The position numbers and the translations under genes are program-made. The notes under the pieces were generated by a model. It saw only the letters and a list, made by a program, of their open reading frames with translations. It was not told where the DNA came from and did no database searches. Shown here one piece after another: positions 61,757 to 64,000 of a DNA stretch of 64,000 nucleotides (within the stretch, counting starts at the first letter, position 1; every line of letters begins with the position of its first letter). The DNA lies in contig NZ_JAPZBC010000001.1 of the NCBI RefSeq assembly GCF_027460265.1, forward strand, positions 1-64,000. Direction: 5' to 3'. This stretch comes from Streptomyces sp. WMMC940. GTDB lineage: Bacteria > Actinomycetota > Actinomycetes > Streptomycetales > Streptomycetaceae.

Positions 61757-62386
61757 ATGGCCATCGCAGCTCCCGAAGCCCCGGTTGACCCGGGCGCCAG
61801 TGACACCCCGAGTCCTCTCGTGAACGAGGTCGACAACCGCGCGGCTTACGTCAGCTTCGGACTCGCCTATCTGTTCGGACACGGCGCCGCCGCAATCTCC
61901 CAGGGAGACAGCCCCTTGCTCGGCCTGCCGGGCTGGTTGCCCACCACACTCCTCGGCATCGGACTGGCAACCGGCATCACCCAGGCCACCGTCGCCGCCC
62001 TGCGAGCCCAGCGCGGAGCCACCGGGCCGGACGTTCTTTCATACAAGCTGCTCGGCGCCTCCTGGGTCGCCGCCTTCGCCGCCCTCTTCCTCGCCATCAC
62101 CGGCCTGACGTCCGCCTTCGACATGCCGGAACTGCAGTCCGTCCTCTGGCCCGCCGGTTCCGGCCTCATCGTCGGCATGCTCTACCTCGCCGAAGGCGCC
62201 GCACGTCGCAACCTGCTGCACTACGGCCTCGGCGTCTGGCTGGCTCTGACCTCCTGCACCGCGCTCTTCCTCGGTACCCCCGGCCTCTACTGGGTCCTTG
62301 CGGTTGCAGGCGGCGGCGCCTACACCCTCGCCGGGGCCCTCGAACGCCGACGCCTCGCACAGCATGCAGGGCGTTCCCGGCACTGA
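61757..62386 (+). CDS. Integral membrane protein, six helices
   Basis: This is 209 residues with GGAAGG upstream. After a soluble N-terminus (NEVDNRAAYVSFGLAYLFGH) come about six hydrophobic segments (LPTTLLGIGLATGITQAT, LGASWVAAFAALFLAITGL, LWPAGSGLIVGMLYLAEGA, LLHYGLGVWLALTSCTALFL, LYWVLAVAGGGAYTLAGAL). The NRAAYVSFGLAYLFGHG start and the helix count hint at the acetate/succinate (GPR1/Fun34/YaaH-like) transporter group, but the canonical NPAP motif is not seen. It is separated from the oxygenase by a terminator. Confidence 0.65.
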   Translation: MAIAAPEAPVDPGASDTPSPLVNEVDNRAAYVSFGLAYLFGHGAAAISQGDSPLLGLPGWLPTTLLGIGLATGITQATVAALRAQRGATGPDVLSYKLLGASWVAAFAALFLAITGLTSAFDMPELQSVLWPAGSGLIVGMLYLAEGAARRNLLHYGLGVWLALTSCTALFLGTPGLYWVLAVAGGGAYTLAGALERRRLAQHAGRSRH

Positions 62387-62405
62387 CGGCCCCACTCGCC
62401 CAAGG

Positions 62406-62441
62406 CGTCCTGGCGGCCGAGTCAACCGGTCCGCCAGGACG
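62406..62441 (+). terminator. Terminator hairpin after membrane protein
   Basis: CGTCCTGGCGG (62406-62416) pairs with CCGCCAGGACG (62431-62441), 20 nt past the stop. Confidence 0.7.
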
Positions 62442-62496
62442 GTCGGCTGCATCCGCCCTGAGCCGTCCGGGGTTCGTTGGAGGTCCCAGTCGGCGG

Positions 62497-62818
62497 TTCC
62501 GACCTGCTGTTTGGCGGCTGCTCGTTGGTGTGCTGCTTCGTGCTCGACGAGTGGGATGTGGCCGACTCCACCGTGGATACGGCTGCGGTTGTGGCCGTCG
62601 ACCCACTCGGCGGTGGGCAGCTCGATGTGCGAGAGCGTCCTCACGGCCGCCCGAGCCTGCTCCAGCTACGTACTGAACAGGCCGGTCGTGGACTCCACGA
62701 GCGCGCTGTCGTACGCGTCGCCCACCGAGCCCACCGAGGCGGCGATGTCGGCCCGGTCGAGGTTTTCGGTGAGCCGGAACCACCTCGCGATCCCGCGTCG
62801 GAATGGTGTGTCAGCCAG
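62497..62818 (-). pseudogene. IS3-family OrfB C-terminal remnant with nonsense codon
   Basis: The minus strand reads RGIARWFRLTENLDRADIAA, SVGSVGDAYDSALVESTTGL (catalytic Glu region), FST, an in-frame TAG at 62666-62668, then LEQARAAVRTLSHIELPTAE, WVDGHNRSRIHGGVGHIPLV and EHEAAHQRA. This is the end of an IS3-family OrfB of a subgroup other than the copies at 27254 and 63782. The N-terminal two thirds are absent. Confidence 0.8.
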
Positions 62819-63363
62819 TCCGGGACGGGTGGCGGGCCGGCGGAGCCCGCTGCCACAGCGCCGTCGCCGTGCGCCGGTCCGCTTCCGCAGAGCGGCGCAC
62901 GGCGACCGCCCTGGGACGGCGTGCGCGACGCACAACGTCGCGCATCAGCCGCTCGATGGTGCACGCCGGTGCCTATCAAGGACGTCCGAAACTTCGTCGC
63001 CGTCGCCGCGTCCGTCGACAGCCCGTGGTCCGCCCCTGTGCCACTGCCCGGCCACGGCGTCGGCACGTCCCACTTCCACGACACCGGACCTGAGGCGACG
63101 GACGCAGCCGGCTGCTGTGGGTCGACCGGGACCACCGACCCGGTGCCACTTGGGACGATTTCAAGCGCTCGCAGCCGCCTGAGCAACGCGATTTGGCCTC
63201 GAACGAGTCAATTGGCCCCACGGGAACGAGTCTTCTGGCCCCAGACAGCGATCTTCGAGGCTCCTCGTGAACGAGTCGATTGGCCCCGGTGGCTTTGATC
63301 GTGTCCGCCGACGGCGCTCGTCGATCCGGGCCGTTGTCAGTGTCGGCTGGAAGGATCACCGGC
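62819..63363. repeat. Gene-free stretch with three 19-bp direct repeats
   Basis: GAACGAGTCnnnTGGCCCC occurs at 63201-63219, 63224-63242 and 63269-63287, with a partial GATTTGGCCTC just before. Spaced short repeats of this type resemble the transposase-binding repeats at IS21-family ends, so this may be the scar of one. Otherwise no gene was seen in these 545 bp. Confidence 0.5.
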
Positions 63364-63834
63364 ATGACACCGTTGCTTCTCACCGACATCGAGCGAGCCG
63401 TTCGCAGCAGTTGGAGTGCCGAGACGTGCACGCCTGAGTTCCGATCGCGCTGGAGCCCGGACAACCCGGCTCGGGACCAGTGCGGTGTGACGGCCATGGT
63501 GCTCAATGACCTGCTGGGAGGTGAGCTGATCCGGGGAGAAGTACACGTCAACGGCGAGCGTGTGGACTACCACTGGTGGAACCGCCTGGGCCTGGGCCTT
63601 GAGATCGACCTCACCCGCGAGCAGTTCGGGCCGGAGGAGACTGTCACCGAGGGTGTTGTCATTCCCCGACCGCCCGTGACCGAATGGCGCAGACTTCGTG
63701 AGGAGTACGAGCTTCTCCGCGATCGTGTCATGGACAAGCTCAACCGGCAGCAGTCGAGGATCTCCGGCGATACGTCTTGTCTGTCAATCCCCCGGTTTCG
63801 TGGAGACCTTCCTATGCAGCCAGCTCCCCGGTGA
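63364..63834 (+). pseudogene. YunG-like protein, 3' end replaced by IS3 sequence
   Basis: From ATG 63364 it reads LTDIERAVRSSWSAETCTPE, RWSPDNPARDQCGVTAMVLN, DLLGGELIRGEVHVNGERVD and YHWWNRLGLGLEIDLTREQF, the YunG family pattern (function unknown). After about residue 139 the frame enters IS3 copy 2 at 63782 and picks up an IS-encoded tail (LSIPRFRGDLPMQPAPR) with the stop at 63832-63834. About 10-20 native residues are probably lost. The core is complete and could still fold. Confidence 0.75.
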
Positions 63835-64000
63835 AGCCGGCCCAGTAGTCGTGTTCGTAGTCGATCGGGCTCTTCCAGCCGCACACGCTGTGTAGTCGTC
63901 GAGCGTTGTAGAAGTCGGTGATCCAGGTCGCGATCCGGATCCGGGCCTCGGTGCGGGTGGCGAAGGTCCGGCGATGGACGTACTCGACCTTCAGCACGCT
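63782..64000 (-). mobile_element. IS3-family element, copy 2 (cut by window end)
   Basis: The sequence from TGTCAATCCCCCGG at 63782 to the window edge is identical to 27254-27472. It is in the same orientation as copy 1. The rest of the element lies outside the window. Confidence 0.95.
63812..64000 (-). CDS. IS3-family OrfB transposase, C-terminal part (copy 2)
   Basis: This is the last 61 codons of OrfB, ending WAGFTGELAA. It is identical to the end of the OrfB at 27284, with the 5' part beyond the window. It includes ATWITDFYNARRLHSVCGWK, the usual OrfB C-terminal block. Confidence 0.93.
   Translation of the reverse strand, partial: SVLKVEYVHRRTFATRTEARIRIATWITDFYNARRLHSVCGWKSPIDYEHDYWAGFTGELAA

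Overview
The window is high-GC actinobacterial DNA, almost certainly Streptomyces, and it starts at the physical end of a linear replicon (chromosome arm or linear plasmid). The first ~290 bases are a chain of small palindromes with GCTTCGC-type loops. They begin with the archetypal Streptomyces telomere text GCGGGTACCACATCGCTGCG and lack only the outermost few bases. The usual telomere-proximal helicase (TtrA-like) follows at 1.5-4.0 kb. Genes are short-spaced, often coupled by ATGA/GTGA overlaps, and the region is accessory: defence genes, broken genes and insertion sequences.

Layout. 0-13 kb: telomere; a leftward gene whose stop codon was displaced by a 73-bp tandem duplication; a frameshifted SMI1-like gene; the terminal helicase; a two-gene CBASS (CD-NTase plus a 2TM/beta-rich Cap15-like effector); a DUF4238 gene; truncated or frameshifted genes; a leftward sigma-factor unit with two small proteins; a frameshifted DUF6119/TIGR04141 gene. 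12.4-19.1 kb: a compact unit of phosphotransferase, aldo/keto reductase, JmjC/cupin protein, a 55-residue peptide, an XRE-plus-kinase protein, a guanylate-kinase-like protein, an NAD-binding oxidoreductase and a HAD phosphatase. 19.4-21.6 kb: the tail of a type II Wadjet operon (JetC C-terminus and full JetD). 22.1-31.7 kb: an IS21-type element, a DUF559 nuclease fragment, and a nested mobile-element stack: an IS256-family transposase gene interrupted in antisense by a group II intron that itself carries an IS3-family element (inside its reverse transcriptase) and a second IS256-family element.

32.5-40.0 kb: a catabolic locus with two divergent arms, permease-hydantoinase-DUF917 to the left and DUF917-PucR regulator to the right. 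DUF917 is now associated with S-methyl-thiohydantoin desulfurases, so a hydantoin/thiohydantoin-like substrate is the best guess. 41-48.6 kb: a second insertion-sequence graveyard (IS5-, IS256- and IS3-family copies and remnants) around a frameshifted HEPN-motif gene. 48.7-53.2 kb: ordinary regulatory and envelope genes (NarL-type two-component system, polysaccharide deacetylase, PadR regulator with a membrane partner). 53.6-62.4 kb: a rightward group with P450, NTF2-like protein, P-loop ATPase regulator, DHA2 exporter, SRPBCC protein, carotenoid oxygenase and a membrane protein, plausibly apocarotenoid or other lipid-like metabolism with export. The window ends inside a second, identical-looking copy of the IS3 element, inserted into a YunG-like gene.

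No rRNA, tRNA or CRISPR array was recognised. Several single-base frameshifts could be real decay or sequencing error, and this cannot be decided from one sequence.
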